Shown: piece by piece, positions 13,501 through 24,912 of the stretch
How the letters are laid out: every line of letters begins with the position of its first letter
Numbering within the stretch: position 1 is the first letter of the stretch
Assembly (NCBI GenBank): GCA_905250025.1
Contig: CAJNOJ010000133.1
Coordinates: forward strand, 1-64,000
From: Adineta ricciae
Taxonomy: Eukaryota > Rotifera > Eurotatoria > Adinetida > Adinetidae
DNA: 64,000 nt
Direction: 5' to 3'
Notes under the pieces: model-generated
The model's input: the letters and a program-made list of their open reading frames with translations, nothing else
Told to the model about the DNA's origin: nothing
Database searches by the model: none
Program-made: the position numbers and the translations under genes

Positions 13501-14201
13501 GATTGTCACTGTATGTGTATATGCACTAACATATGTCTTCTGCTATAAATTAGACTACCGTCAGTTTCTTTCTCTCTTTCTTCATGAACTATGACGACTG
13601 TCTTCAATATACTAGTTAGTTTATTGTTGAATAGTAAGTACAGTTATAGCAGCAACCTTGTCGAAAAGAGCATTGAAGAAATCAACGAAATTTCCTATGA
13701 GGAAATAGAATAAGATATAGAAGAGAAAAGTGGCTACTCTCCATCGATCTTTTCTCTTTCTCTCTTTCTTTCTCTTTTCATCTAAGTATCAAATTTTCGA
13801 TTACATCATTTCTTTAAATTTTATATATACGTATGTATGAATTAGTGGTCAATCGGTAGGATACGAATGTACAATGAACTTAGTATACATTCTCTACTAG
13901 ATATATGTGAATTCTCACCTTAGACTAATCTTATTCAAATAACTTTCTTTCTTCATCCAATGTCTATGGATGTCATTTCGCTTCTTCTCCCCTTCTTAAT
14001 CATAAATGTGTGTGTGTGTGTGTGTATAGATATACAACACATATATACATATTCTTTCTTACATATGAGCGTCAGTGACATGTTGACATACGACTGTTAA
14101 ACCAGGGTCAAACATAATCTTGTACATTCTAGTCTGTATTATATATCATATTTAGATAGTAAAATCTCATTCCTAATCACAATCGAATTAGAACAACGAC
14201 G
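10514..14201. other. Intergenic region with candidate promoter and simple repeats
   Basis: About 3.7 kb with no convincing coding sequence. A TATA-like TATAAAT at 12248-12254, followed by a G-rich donor-like stretch near 12365, could be the core promoter and leader exon of the plus-strand CAMSAP-like gene. A (CA)n tract lies at about 13036-13050, a purine-rich run at 13378-13425 and a (TG)n tract at about 14006-14026. No tRNA-like B box was seen. Confidence 0.5.
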
Positions 14202-17200
14202 ATGAGAATGACGACTGTTCTTAATACTTCGACTGCTGAAGTAACAGCACCAACCAGTTACGTCTCACGTTGGATAGCTCAAAGTCATAATGCTTATCAA
14301 AACAAAACCAATGAATTATTTTCACCATTATCATCGTCTTTATGTGATTTTCGAACACCAACAGCATCATGTCGAACTCTCCCGACAATATTTGCACCGA
14401 TAAAGTCACCTGCCATGAGCAAACCACAAACAACTACATGGCAAGCACAGGCAAAATCGCGTTTAGATGCAAATACAAGCGCTCTATCAGATCCATCGAT
14501 GTCAAATGTTCAACCAGATAATAATGTTCTTCAAGAAAAATTACATCATGTTCGGTAAGATTATTCGTCTATTGAGTTCTCTATGATGCAACATTTCGTT
14601 TTAATTAACTGATGCACATGTATATACAATGACGACGCTCAGAAGTAGTTGTAGCACATGTCTCATTGATTCTCGAGTAGAATTTGTTATAAAAAACAAT
14701 AACATAACGTCGAGCAATTGGACAAAAGAACGATTGTAAGAGTTTTGTCAACACGAATCCATCATAGTGTAGACATTGCATGACTATTGATATGCACGGG
14801 CATAAATTAAAACTTAAGACAGTAAATGACACGAAATCAAAATGAAGAACTAACGATAGACTGTAGATGTATATTCAAATCGATTGAGTATATGATTTTG
14901 AACATATTCATGCGAAATGACATACATAAAAAAGATCAATATCGCAAATCAGATGAGTCTTTTTCAAATTGAGCAATATGAAGAATCTCTTATGCGTACA
15001 TTCGTCTTTCTAGAGCTCTACTTGATGCTAAAAAACAACGTTTATGTCGTCAGTTATCATCATCACCAGTATCATCGTCCTCTTCTGGCTCAGATCAAGT
15101 GCAATCTTCCACTGCAGTAGGAGATCAATCATGGCCTCCTCCTCCACCGTGTTTAGAAAGTCCAGCACTTGAGGTAAACACTCTTGTTGTTCTTGTTTTT
15201 TATCAAACGAACTTCACAAACTATTCGATACTAGAATGTCTATCTTCCACACGATGAACCAACACCATCATCATCAGGATATGTCTATCATTCTCCATCG
15301 ATATTACCATGTTTAATGGAAGAATCACCAAGTGATTCGGGTCTGAGTGACAATACGAAAACGACACACAATGATGACATGATCGAGTCGACTACGACGA
15401 AAAGTGCAGCCATGATCGATTTAAGTAAACCACTATCGAAAGAAGAAATGTTAGCCATCATTCAAGTCGTACGAGAATTATGGAAGAAACAGTTTGGAAG
15501 CGAAATCTTGGATGTGCATATCAAAGCTGCTGTGCCACCCGCAAATATCACCGTTAGTCGACGTACTGGTAACGGAGAACGATCATCGTATTTATCAAAT
15601 AATAATAAAAATCAATATCATTCAACGCCGGCATTGAACAAATTGAGTGCTGAATTAAGTGATATTAAAGATAAATTACAAAAATTCTCCAATGGACGTG
15701 TTCAGATCGACCCACCGAAAATCGTTATAACCGAAGAGAAAGAAAACGGTAACGCCTATAAAATAGATAATGAGAATGTTGAACCATGAATTGAATACGT
15801 ATGTCTCTCACCATCTCAATGTATATAGGTACTCTCTGGGTCAACCATAGAGTAATCAATCTTGATGCAAGCGAAATTTGTCATGCGTTCTCATCGTTTC
15901 TTCCTTACCTGTATATGCTTATACTGAGTTGGTTTTTCCTTTATAGAACCTGAAGACATTCCAATTTTTGGTGAAAGTCTCGTATTCATACCACTTGGTG
16001 ACCCTCTAACCGTAAGCATACGAAATTCTAATCTCGTTAATCGTATTTGTTGTGTTCTTAATTTTAGCCGCATGATCTCGAGCGAATGCAAGCCAAAAAG
16101 GAGGCACTTATTCGTCGGCAAATTCTGCGACGTGAAGCACAACTAATTCGTAAAAATGAACGATTGACATCTGCTTATGAACGTCAGAATGAATATCGAC
16201 TTTACGAAGAGTATACTGCTCACCGTCGACAGGAAACGGATCTTCGTCGTAATACGATTCTACAAGCACATAAAGAGCAAAAACGCTTAGAAGCTGATCC
16301 TCCGTCGTCAAGTGATTATTACTTTGCTGCGGCTCGAAGTCGAAATCGGTTGAAACGTAAAACGTCGATGACATCGTTTGTTTCATTCGATGATGTTAGT
16401 TTCGGTGATTCAACATTCGATTTGATAAGTATTGCGAGTGGGAAAAAATCGAGTAAGTCTCAAGTTTTCATGTTCATCTTCTGATCATTCATATGACATT
16501 TTCAGATCAAGCACCAAAACGAACCATGACGAAATTTGATATCATGTCTCCAACTATCTTAGCGTCGACGAATTCTTCTCGATCGAAAATGAATCGCGCA
16601 GCTAGCATTTGTAATCTAAATGAACATTATCAATCGTTCACATCATTACATTCCAAAGCGACAGGCCCATTGAGATCTGCGCCTAAACCCGCATCAGCAT
16701 TTGGTGGAAGTCTGATGAATCTCTCCATGTTAAATAATAAAAAATGTACACAACAACATACGCATGCCTTCGGTTTTCTCGATGATCCGTTTGATTTAAC
16801 CATTGATTCCCCATTGACTGGTTCAGTTTCATCGTTAGCTTTATCCATACCATTAGGTGAGTTTCTTTTTGTCGATTAGGAAATAATCCCCTACATTTTT
16901 TTTTGCTTTTTTCCAGGTTCACATCTCGCACGGAGTCAATCACACATCTTGACAAAAACCAACAAACAAGCCATACTGAATTCCCTTAAACAAGTCGCTC
17001 TAGCTGGACCCGCTAACGAACGACAACGTGAACTAATCTCCCGAGTAAGATTTTTTGACACAATTGAAAACATAAAATCATCTCTCGTTGGTTTCGTTTT
17101 TTGTCCACTAGGAAATTGAATTATCCGAAGCCCGACATTTTGTTCTCCTCTTTCGCGACCATCGTCTTCAATTCCGTGCTGTTTATGTGTATATACCCGA

Positions 17201-17462
17201 AACAGATATTATCGAAAAATTGTATGGAATCGGGCCTAATATAATCACTGAAGTCATGGTAGAAAAATGGTTCAAGTAAGTCTCGTTGTTTTGCTTCAAA
17301 CAACGATCTGATATTGTTTTTCGTTTGAACAGATACAATTCTGGTGGTAAACGTTTCACAAACATTCCTATCAGACATTTCTCTATTCAATGTGATGGCA
17401 TTACTATTCACAATGACTTCTGGCAGAAAAAACTACTCATGCATCTCAATCGATTACATTAA
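14202..17462 (+). CDS. CAMSAP: CAMSAP/Patronin-like microtubule minus-end protein (CKK domain)
   Basis: Nine exons: 14202-14554, 15014-15173, 15235-15748, 15947-16011, 16068-16452, 16506-16856, 16917-17044, 17112-17275 and 17333-17462, 749 residues. The last three exons encode a CKK domain: HFVLLFRDHRLQFRAVYVY, then YGIGPNIITEVMVEKWFKYN, GGKRFTNIP and the CDGITIHNDFW motif close to the C-terminus. CKK binds microtubule minus ends. Upstream is a basic coiled coil (MQAKKEALIRRQILRREAQ) preceded by a short FIPLGDP segment, as in the family. The calponin-homology domain normally at the N-terminus is not visible; the first 350 residues are Ser/Thr-rich and unrecognised. Exon 3 read without splicing stops at 15789; the donor at 15749 restores frame into exon 4. 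Two separate genes, or a truncated isoform, remain possible. Confidence 0.82.
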
Positions 17463-18494
17463 TTGCAAAATTATTGTTGATTGTATATGAATTTATTAAT
17501 TTTTTTTTCAGTCTTTTTTCCTTTTTGGATCAGTATACATTAAAACACAATAGAACGAAGAATTCCAGCATGATTGAGAATATATTTCAAATCGAATCTC
17601 TTCATATCGTATTTCCATATATCTTAATTGATGTTGATATTGAGCTGAATTAATATTTATTCATGCTATTCAAGTCAGACACAGAAGGAAACGAAAAGAT
17701 TGAAAATTGCCATGCCCAACCTTTTCTGGTCATGACTTTGACATTCGTAATTGATGGCCACGATCTACGATCGTTTGATTTTGTTTGCCGCGACTTTTTT
17801 CGAATTATAGATCTACTTATCTTATGAATTTGAAACTCGATTTTACGATCGTAAAGATGAATATTTTCGTCAAATAGAAAGAAATTTCCAAATATCTAAA
17901 GTCACTTAATAATATTCTCATGTTTCTTTCCAACCCCTTCCACTTCGTCAATCGCATTGATTATTAATTTGCGCAGCAAAGGTACATTGATTGACTGCTG
18001 AAATTTTTTTTCTTCTTCTCTTACTCTGTGATTTATATCCAACGAAAACGAGAGAGAGAGAGCAAACTGGAATCACGAAAGAAAAGAAATACATTCGAAC
18101 CGAAAGAAATAAGGACAATCGACTGGTTGTCGATTATAATGAAAAAAAGTTAATCTTATTGTACGAATGTGAGAGGAAAAAACGAAAAGAAAAGAACGGT
18201 GGTAGGTGAAAGAAGAAGATTCATTGATTCGCGCCTCGCTGCACGCATGTGTGTTTCTTCTATGAAATAGTCATATTTCGTTTTGTCGAAGACAAGAAAA
18301 AAAGTACCATTGACTGATTATGTCATCAAACGTGAGTGCGTACACCCATTTAAAAATCGACTGGCAATTTTTCGACAAAATTACAAAAGTCATGCGGAGA
18401 GTTAATCATACATTCACTTGAATAGAATCTCATGTAGAGTTCAGTGGATGTGACTACGAAATTGAACTGATATATTTCATTGAAATTCTTTCAG
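17463..18494. other. Intergenic region
   Basis: AT-rich sequence between two plus-strand genes. It contains a poly-T tract just after the CAMSAP stop, a (GA)n tract at about 18049-18062 and a splice-acceptor-like TTCTTTCAG ending at 18494, immediately before the next start codon. No gene is supported. Confidence 0.6.
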
Positions 18495-19545
18495 ATGTTG
18501 ACACGTGCTCGATCGTTATTTTCGCGTGTGTTCTCATCGGAGAGTTCGACGTCATCTGCCCGTCAAGACGAACCAATGAAACAAGTAAATGATGAACTAG
18601 AGAATATGAATCGAACACGTGCAAACCTTCGGTATTTGCATCCTCATGAAAAAAGTAAACAAGATCGGTTGATTCATTCGATGCAAATTGCGATATCACG
18701 TGGAAATCTCGACACTATCAAACGTCTGTTGAATAGCTCAGATATTAATATCAACCACCGGGATCAATACGGCATGAGCTACATCGAACATGCTATTCTG
18801 ATGGGCCGATTGGACATGGTTGATTTATTCATCCGTTATGGTTGTGATCTTTTTCAAGGTTATTTGTTCAATTTTCATTAGGAGATAAACATCAACCATG
18901 ATTTTAGGTAATTCAAATGGACATTCGTGTTTGTATGACGCAATTGAAACGACAACGAATAAATCAACTGCGATCGTTCGTCTTTTACTCGAATCCAATT
19001 GTGCATGTTTACGTACATTAGATGTAGTTACATTAACATCATTAACGCAAATCGCCTATATCAATTGTGATGATTATCTTCTTCTTAACGAACATTTACT
19101 CCTTATCTTCAAATATCATATGCGTCGAATGGCTTTAGATGTACTTTTAAATCTTCTAAGTTACTTCATTCAAACGAATTTGTTTCTATGTAAAAACGAT
19201 GAATATTATGGACTCGATTCAACGAAGAAAACCATCTTTCTGGATTTCAATCACGATTACATATCACTGTTCTTGAAGGAACTTCAATTGAGACATTTAG
19301 CAAAGTTTAAAACCAAAATTCAATGTTTACCAACTGTATCTTCACCGTCGTTAATTTCGCTAACAAATAATGATATTCAACCATGTTTAACACAAGTCGA
19401 TAACTCAGTAAAACATGTCGTTGAGTTGAAACATCTGTGTCGATTCTTCATTCGACAAAATGTGAAAAATCTCAAACTATCAACGATAGCTAAGATCGTT
19501 CCAACTGTTAAACTTCAAGATTATTTATTGTACACCCCAATTTGA
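18495..19545 (+). CDS. Ankyrin repeat and SOCS box protein (ASB-like)
   Basis: Two exons, 18495-18858 and 18908-19545, 333 residues. The start ATG (MLTRARSLF) follows TTTCAG directly; an in-frame ATG at 18480 would lie inside the presumed leader intron. Ankyrin-type segments are visible (AISRGNLDTIKRLLNSS, DQYGMSYIEHAILMGRLDM, AIVRLLLESN). The C-terminus has a SOCS box: VELKHLCRFFIRQNV, a hydrophobic TIAKIVPTV stretch and the terminal KLQDYLLY that matches the family pattern LKDYLLY. ASB proteins recruit elongin B/C and cullin-5 to ubiquitinate a target bound by the ankyrin repeats; the target here is unknown. The middle of the protein is divergent. Confidence 0.78.
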
Positions 19546-20032
19546 ATTTATTCGTTTAATGTAAATAATAACACGAGTCTCTAATTCATCAGCTAAATTG
19601 TTTTCGTTTCGATGAATATGAGACATTACGTCATTTCCGATAGGTTAACATGAATGGTTTACTAACTAACTTCCCGAAGCCTTTTCTGTTATCACAACCT
19701 CGGGAATACTTACAGTGACGCATTGTTCTTTCAAGTTCATAACTCGCCGTAAGACATTTTTTTTTCGCATTTCTGCTGAGCAATGAGTTACTTTGAAATG
19801 TTTCACCATTAACATAATAACCATCGAAACAATCTCTCTCAAGAAATGTTGGAGTACACGCGAAACGCATAAACATGTCAAGATCAATTTATTCCTTCTT
19901 CACTGTATTCTCTCTGCGAAAAAAATATAGTACAATACAGATGATTGTCCGTAAAAAAATACTAAGATGAATATTTTCGAGAAAAAAATACGATGCTTAA
20001 GGATTGGGTGCCCGTGTCGTTTTGCGAATTAA
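19546..20032. other. Convergent 3' intergenic region
   Basis: Shared 3' flank of the ASB-like gene and the PACRG homologue. TTTATT near 19888 is a minus-strand AATAAA about 140 bp beyond the PACRG stop. Minus-strand open frames at 19631-19887 show no conserved features. Confidence 0.6.
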
Positions 20033-21038
20033 TCAGTTAAGCATGCAGGATTCATAAGTTGGAATCATATATCTAAACAGCGAGATTGTTTTTTTTTCTC
20101 TAGTAGGAAAATTGAAAATTTACTTGATATTAATAAAGGCATCTTCACCGCCGTGCCGTTCGAAGGCTTCAAGTGTTTCGCTAATCAAATCTCCTAAATT
20201 TTCACGACGTTGTTGACCGTATTCAATATGATCGCCTAAGTTCGCTGAAAGGAAACAAAATCGAGTTAGTGCACTCTTCAAGCAACAACAACATGTCTAT
20301 TTACAATTCCAATTCTTGAAGAGATTGAAGATTGGTAAAATTTGACGGTAGTAAGGAACAAGTGCTTCTCCAATCATGTCACCAGAAGTAACCAACTGTT
20401 GAAGGATCTTCAACGTAGTACAAATAACTTTATGATTTCGGGTGTTCAAAGCATCTATGCGAGAATTTCAATGAGACGGGTTCGTTAAGAGGTGTACTTC
20501 GTCTACTTTTAATTGGCACGATCAATTGTGGAATAACAGGAAGAATCTTATTACCACCATGTTCAAGCATATCATGAATACCTTGTCGAGCGAAGAAATC
20601 CCAAGGATGGTCGATTTCACATAGACCATCAAAGAACAGTGGTAGATAATGATGATAATCAAGTTTTTCAATTTCGACCTAAATGGAGCTTTCCAGTCAA
20701 ACTTTGATCTTCAGTACAAACAAGTGTCACTACCTTCCAAGCGATTTTATTGCCTTTTGTGTCGTGTTCCAGTGCTATGGGAAAATCACCACGTTCATAA
20801 AACTTACGGAACGCGGTTGGCTTGCTGTTACGAATACGCGTTGCATCAGCTCGAGGCGGTGCGTTTACCTGTTCGTATAGATATTTGCTCATCAAAATAT
20901 CAAATTTCGTGACGTTTAGAAAAGATTTACTTTAGCATTTTTCAGGAGAGATTTAACAGTGAATCCATCTGTTTCTAACGGTCCACTTTGCCGTAATCGA
21001 GCATTTGTTTCACGACGAGGCGATGTCACTGTAGCCAT
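20033..21038 (-). CDS. PACRG: PACRG, parkin co-regulated protein homologue
   Basis: Six exons: 20931-21038, 20734-20868, 20507-20678, 20305-20454, 20124-20244 and 20033-20072, 241 residues. Signature segments match human PACRG strongly: [79 protein letters not shown] and [10 protein letters not shown]. The last exon is only 40 bp and encodes [12 protein letters not shown]; without it the frame would stop right after FINIK. PACRG is an inner-junction protein of axonemal doublet microtubules, binding tubulin with FAP20 and MEIG1 in other animals. The N-terminal extension is shorter than in mammals but keeps [10 protein letters not shown]. Introns are 51-62 bp. The assignment is very secure. Confidence 0.96.
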
Positions 21039-21610
21039 GATTTATTGTTGAGCTCTTGAAAGTGTTGCGATTTCACACAAGTGGTATACTCTTTCTTTTC
21101 TTCTATTGTTTGTTGACGACAACCATTAGGAGAACTCATTGCTACGAAACCATCCTCCGTTACCATTCTTTTTCCTGCAAGACGACATCTTTCATCATAA
21201 ACAGGTATTCCAGAGAATTGCACTGGTATGAATACTCTTCATTGATTGAGATGAGAGATAGAACAGAAGGTTTCGCGAATAGAATACATGACGAATGATT
21301 TGATTTTATTGAAAAGAAGAAACAACGGTTGACTAAAATCTACTGTTCCCAAGCGCTAAAACGAACTATTTCTGTTGTCTGGTATACGGATTAGTAACAT
21401 ATCACAAATCTACTGTAAGCAATATAAAAGAAAAACATGAATTCACGCACGACGAGCAAATGAAACGATGAGAATGCGCGTGCTAAGAATAATGAGAAGC
21501 AGATGTACGCAAAAACAAAAACTAAGAATCAAACGGTCATACAAAATTAGGTGAAAACGTTAAAAAATACACGCAAATGAAGAGAGTTTCAAATTAGTTG
21601 TCACTCTTGG
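21039..21610. other. Short intergenic region between PACRG and MDM1 homologues
   Basis: Contains the upstream flank of PACRG and the 3' flank of MDM1, with TTTATT at 21305-21310 as a candidate minus-strand polyadenylation signal. A minus-strand open stretch at 21026-21223 overlaps the PACRG start in another frame; it lacks an ATG at its head and is not recognised. Confidence 0.5.
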
Positions 21611-24555
21611 TTAACGCTTAGCATTGAATGATTTCTTTGGTGAAGAGGGTGACGCCGGAGATCTGTCATTCCAATACTTATTCAGATTTTTATTAGCACG
21701 TTCAAGAGTTTGTGATGCCAAACTACAACTTGACGATAATGAGCGAACTGATTGGACGGAAAGACCATCATCTTCTATATTCAAGAGAAAATAGATAAGA
21801 GAGCTGAAAGAAAATCAGTTTCACCTTTATTTTGAGGGTTGTATGTGCGATCGTAACGTTCATCAGGTAATTGAGCATAATTTTGATAGGAAGGTTTCGG
21901 TGTTGGTGCATATGGATGATGCTGTTGTTGCTTATCATCAAGTCCACCATAATAATAATCAGTTACTTCATCTTTGAATCGACTGCCTGGATATGAGCAA
22001 TCTATTTAGAAGAGGAATATTTCAAGGCCAAAATGGACTAGTTCGCAAGATTTACATTCATTGGCGCTTGTGTAAGGTCGTCTATCGTACAAATGAGAAT
22101 CGTAACTAGATCCACCTGTTGCATTACAAGTATCGTGAGAGCTTGTTGCTGGACGGTAACCGTTTGTGTTGCTCCCATTTTGCTAAACAATATAAGACGA
22201 GATTTGTTAGAAGTCGGAGAGGGTCAGAAGGAATTTTCATACGTGAGTTGCACGATCATGCACATGTGGTGAAACGATTGTTCTTTGTGGTCGATCATTT
22301 GGTAGAGGTGAATGAGTTCCTGTTCCTCGAGATTTATGTTTTTTTGGTGACGTACGACGAATAATATTCGTTTGATGTTTGGAATTATCAGTTCTATTAT
22401 GATGACGATCATAATCTCTAAACTCATAAGAAATCGACATAGATGATAGTTTTGCGAATCAGAAACGAACATATCTGAATTGGATCGTTGGCTATAAAGG
22501 CTTTCCGAATCCCATGACATGTGTTGTTGAACGGATGAAGAGCCGAGATTACGAACAAAGGCTCTAGTAGCAATACTTGGTTGCTTTGGTAAGGGTTCAT
22601 CGATATAGACAACGCGATCGACTTGATGATCGGTTTGCACGACCTGATCAGTTTGATGTTTAGTTGACTTCTCATGGTGTTGTTTTGGTCTACAACAAAA
22701 CAATCTTCAAACGTACATGATTTACTCTGTGGTCATACTTTTCGTAACGAATTCGCTCATCTTCCTTTCGTTGAGCGTCTTTTTCACGACGTCGTTGACC
22801 TTCAATACGTTCTCGTTCAAGATCTCTACACGAAATCAATCACGTCAAACGATACTTGATCATTATTCTTAACGACTATCTTACCGATCGATTGAGATAA
22901 CACTGTCACTATCTTCATCTTCGTCATCGTGCACATCCCATGCTTGATAATTACTTGCACCATAACCTGCTTTTAGTTGAAGAGTATGATCAGGATTAAA
23001 GTGATCGGTTTCTGCTTTGGAGCGAAATTCATCGGCACGTTTTCGTGTTGACATCAATTCTTGGTACCAAAATAGATTCGGATTAAAGCCTTTTTCATCC
23101 TTGAGAAACCAAATAATTCAATCGTATCTGTGCGAGGTCAGTTAACTTACTACAGATGAATCTTTGTACCATTTACCATCTTTGTAATCAAAACGCCAGA
23201 ACGGCTTATACGTGGATTGATATTCTGACTTCCAACGTCTGTCAAATACAATTGTTTTCGCAAATTGAAGAAAAGCAATATATTACCTTAGTTTTCCATG
23301 AGGATATTTTTCTCGAAACTCCTGACCTAAGTCGACAGTTCCACCGGCAACTTCGTCGTCGGAACGTGAATGCTCTGCTTTTGGGACCTGTTGTTCTCGT
23401 CTTCGTTCATCTATTTGTTCGGCTTCGAGTGCCTTTTGCGGCCGAGGTTGTTTTGGTTCGACGACCAGTGGTTTATAACGCGTTCGATACTCGGTTGTAT
23501 CATCTCGTTTAGGGCGAAATGGTTTAGTTGAATGAGTTACGGTCCGACGTGTTGGTTTGGAAACTTTGTTCACATCGATTTTCACCCGCGCTGGAGTGTT
23601 GACCCCTACAGACGTTTTCTCAGGTCGTTCAATAGCCGATGCAGCTACTCTTGAATTTGGTTGTTGTTCTCGCTTAAAATAACTTCGTGGTTTTCTCTTT
23701 CAATTAAAGATGAAAGATCAATTACTTTAGCACCTTCACTGGTTGCTGGTCTTTTCCAATCGTACTGTTGTTTATATTCACTTAAGGGCGTATTTCGTTT
23801 CTATTGGAACAGATACAATTTCGAAACTGTTTTCATATATGCAAGAAGAAATGCAGCTTACTCGTTGAGAAGCCTCATCGCCTTTATGTCGAGAATCAAA
23901 CGAAGCGCCTTTTGTTCTTTTCAAATTCTAAAGTTTCCAATATAACAGCAGATCACGCCCCGTCATTAATTGTACTTACAGTTTGGATGCCGCACGAATG
24001 ATTTTTACTGTTTCGTCGCCGTACGACCACCTATACATAGCTTTCACCTAGGATTTAGCTCTACTAACAACACGTACTCGAGGTGAATCACTTTGAACAG
24101 GCTTTCGTAATGGATATACAACATTATTTTCAAATTTTGAATTTTTTCCCAGTAATGCAAATTCTTGCGATTTGGCCACGCGTGGATGGTCTTTAACTGG
24201 CTCCTTCATACGATAGAGTTGGGATTGAGAAAACTTTTCATTCGGACCGATGAGAGCGAAATCGCCATTGTTTCGATCAGGTGATGCTGGCACTGATCGA
24301 CCACGACGACGTGATGGTGAAGATGCCGAACGTCGAATAGGTGCTAAGAATAGAAAGCAAGCAATTACATATCGAGAGAATGTATGAGAAAGAACCTTCG
24401 CTTAGTTTTCTTTCTTCCACTGGAAGCTCATGAAACGCTCTTGGTGTTCGTTTCTGATAGTTTCTTTGGTATTCAGTCTAAATTCGATAGAAAGAGTTTC
24501 ATTGAAACAGTTCGCTTTCTCTCTTCTGTATTGAACATCTTACCTGATACTTCAT
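21611..24555 (-). CDS. MDM1: MDM1 homologue, centriolar microtubule-binding protein
   Basis: Fifteen exons: 24544-24555, 24396-24477, 24078-24343, 23980-24030, 23862-23927, 23726-23800, 23287-23672, 23151-23238, 22885-23099, 22739-22825, 22689-22471, 22243-22417, 22056-22182, 21825-22001 and 21611-21774, giving 729 residues (human MDM1 714). The defining repeated motif Ser/Thr-Glu-Tyr-x(3)-aromatic appears as TEYQRNYQKR at the N-terminus, LSEYKQQYDWKRP, TTEYRTRYKP and WKSEYQSTYKPF. The C-terminus, LSVQSVRSLSSSCSLASQTLERA followed by NKYW, parallels the human end. MDM1 binds microtubules and limits centriole duplication. Exon 1 is only 12 bp (MKYQ). The exon ends at 24396 and 22471 use weaker GTTC donors and are the least certain. 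Confidence 0.85.
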
Positions 24556-24912
24556 TTTGCGGTTTGTAACGGATGCGAACGATCAGAAAGCACCATCATG
24601 TCTTTGCACGGATCATTCTGTCGCCATATCAACATAATTAATCCAAGAAGAGTTTTTTTTTTAATTTTCATTAAATACTCAAATTTAAAATATTTTTACG
24701 AGAACAATTGTTTGTTGTTCGCGACATCAACAACAAATTGCACTGACATCTATCGGTAAATATCAAACAAAGGTATTTGTTGACGTTGAAATTCAGTTAA
24801 TTTGGAATAAAAATTTTGTCATGGGAAAACAGTCGAGTCCAAAACGGTTGACTTCGATGGCTCTATCAGGTTGCGTATTATACCGGATTAGGTCGATTTC
24901 TTATAGATTTCT
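24556..24912. promoter_or_regulatory. Candidate bidirectional promoter
   Basis: 357 bp separate the MDM1 start (minus) from the start of the next plus-strand gene, so the two promoters must share or abut here. Contents: AT-rich, with a T/A-rich core around 24650-24690. TTATAG just before 24906 could be a leader-intron or trans-splice acceptor for the plus-strand gene. The promoter role is inferred from arrangement only. Confidence 0.4.

Noticed and set aside
19631-19887. Minus-strand frames between ASB-like and PACRG genes
   Set aside because: They lie in the 3' flanks of both genes, overlap each other in two frames and lack motifs.
21026-21223. 65-codon open stretch upstream of PACRG
   Set aside because: No ATG at its head, a different frame from PACRG and no recognised homology; kept only as an uncertain note.
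23156-23512. Plus-strand 118-codon frame opposite MDM1
   Set aside because: Shadow of MDM1 exons with Ser-Glu-Tyr motifs on the minus strand.
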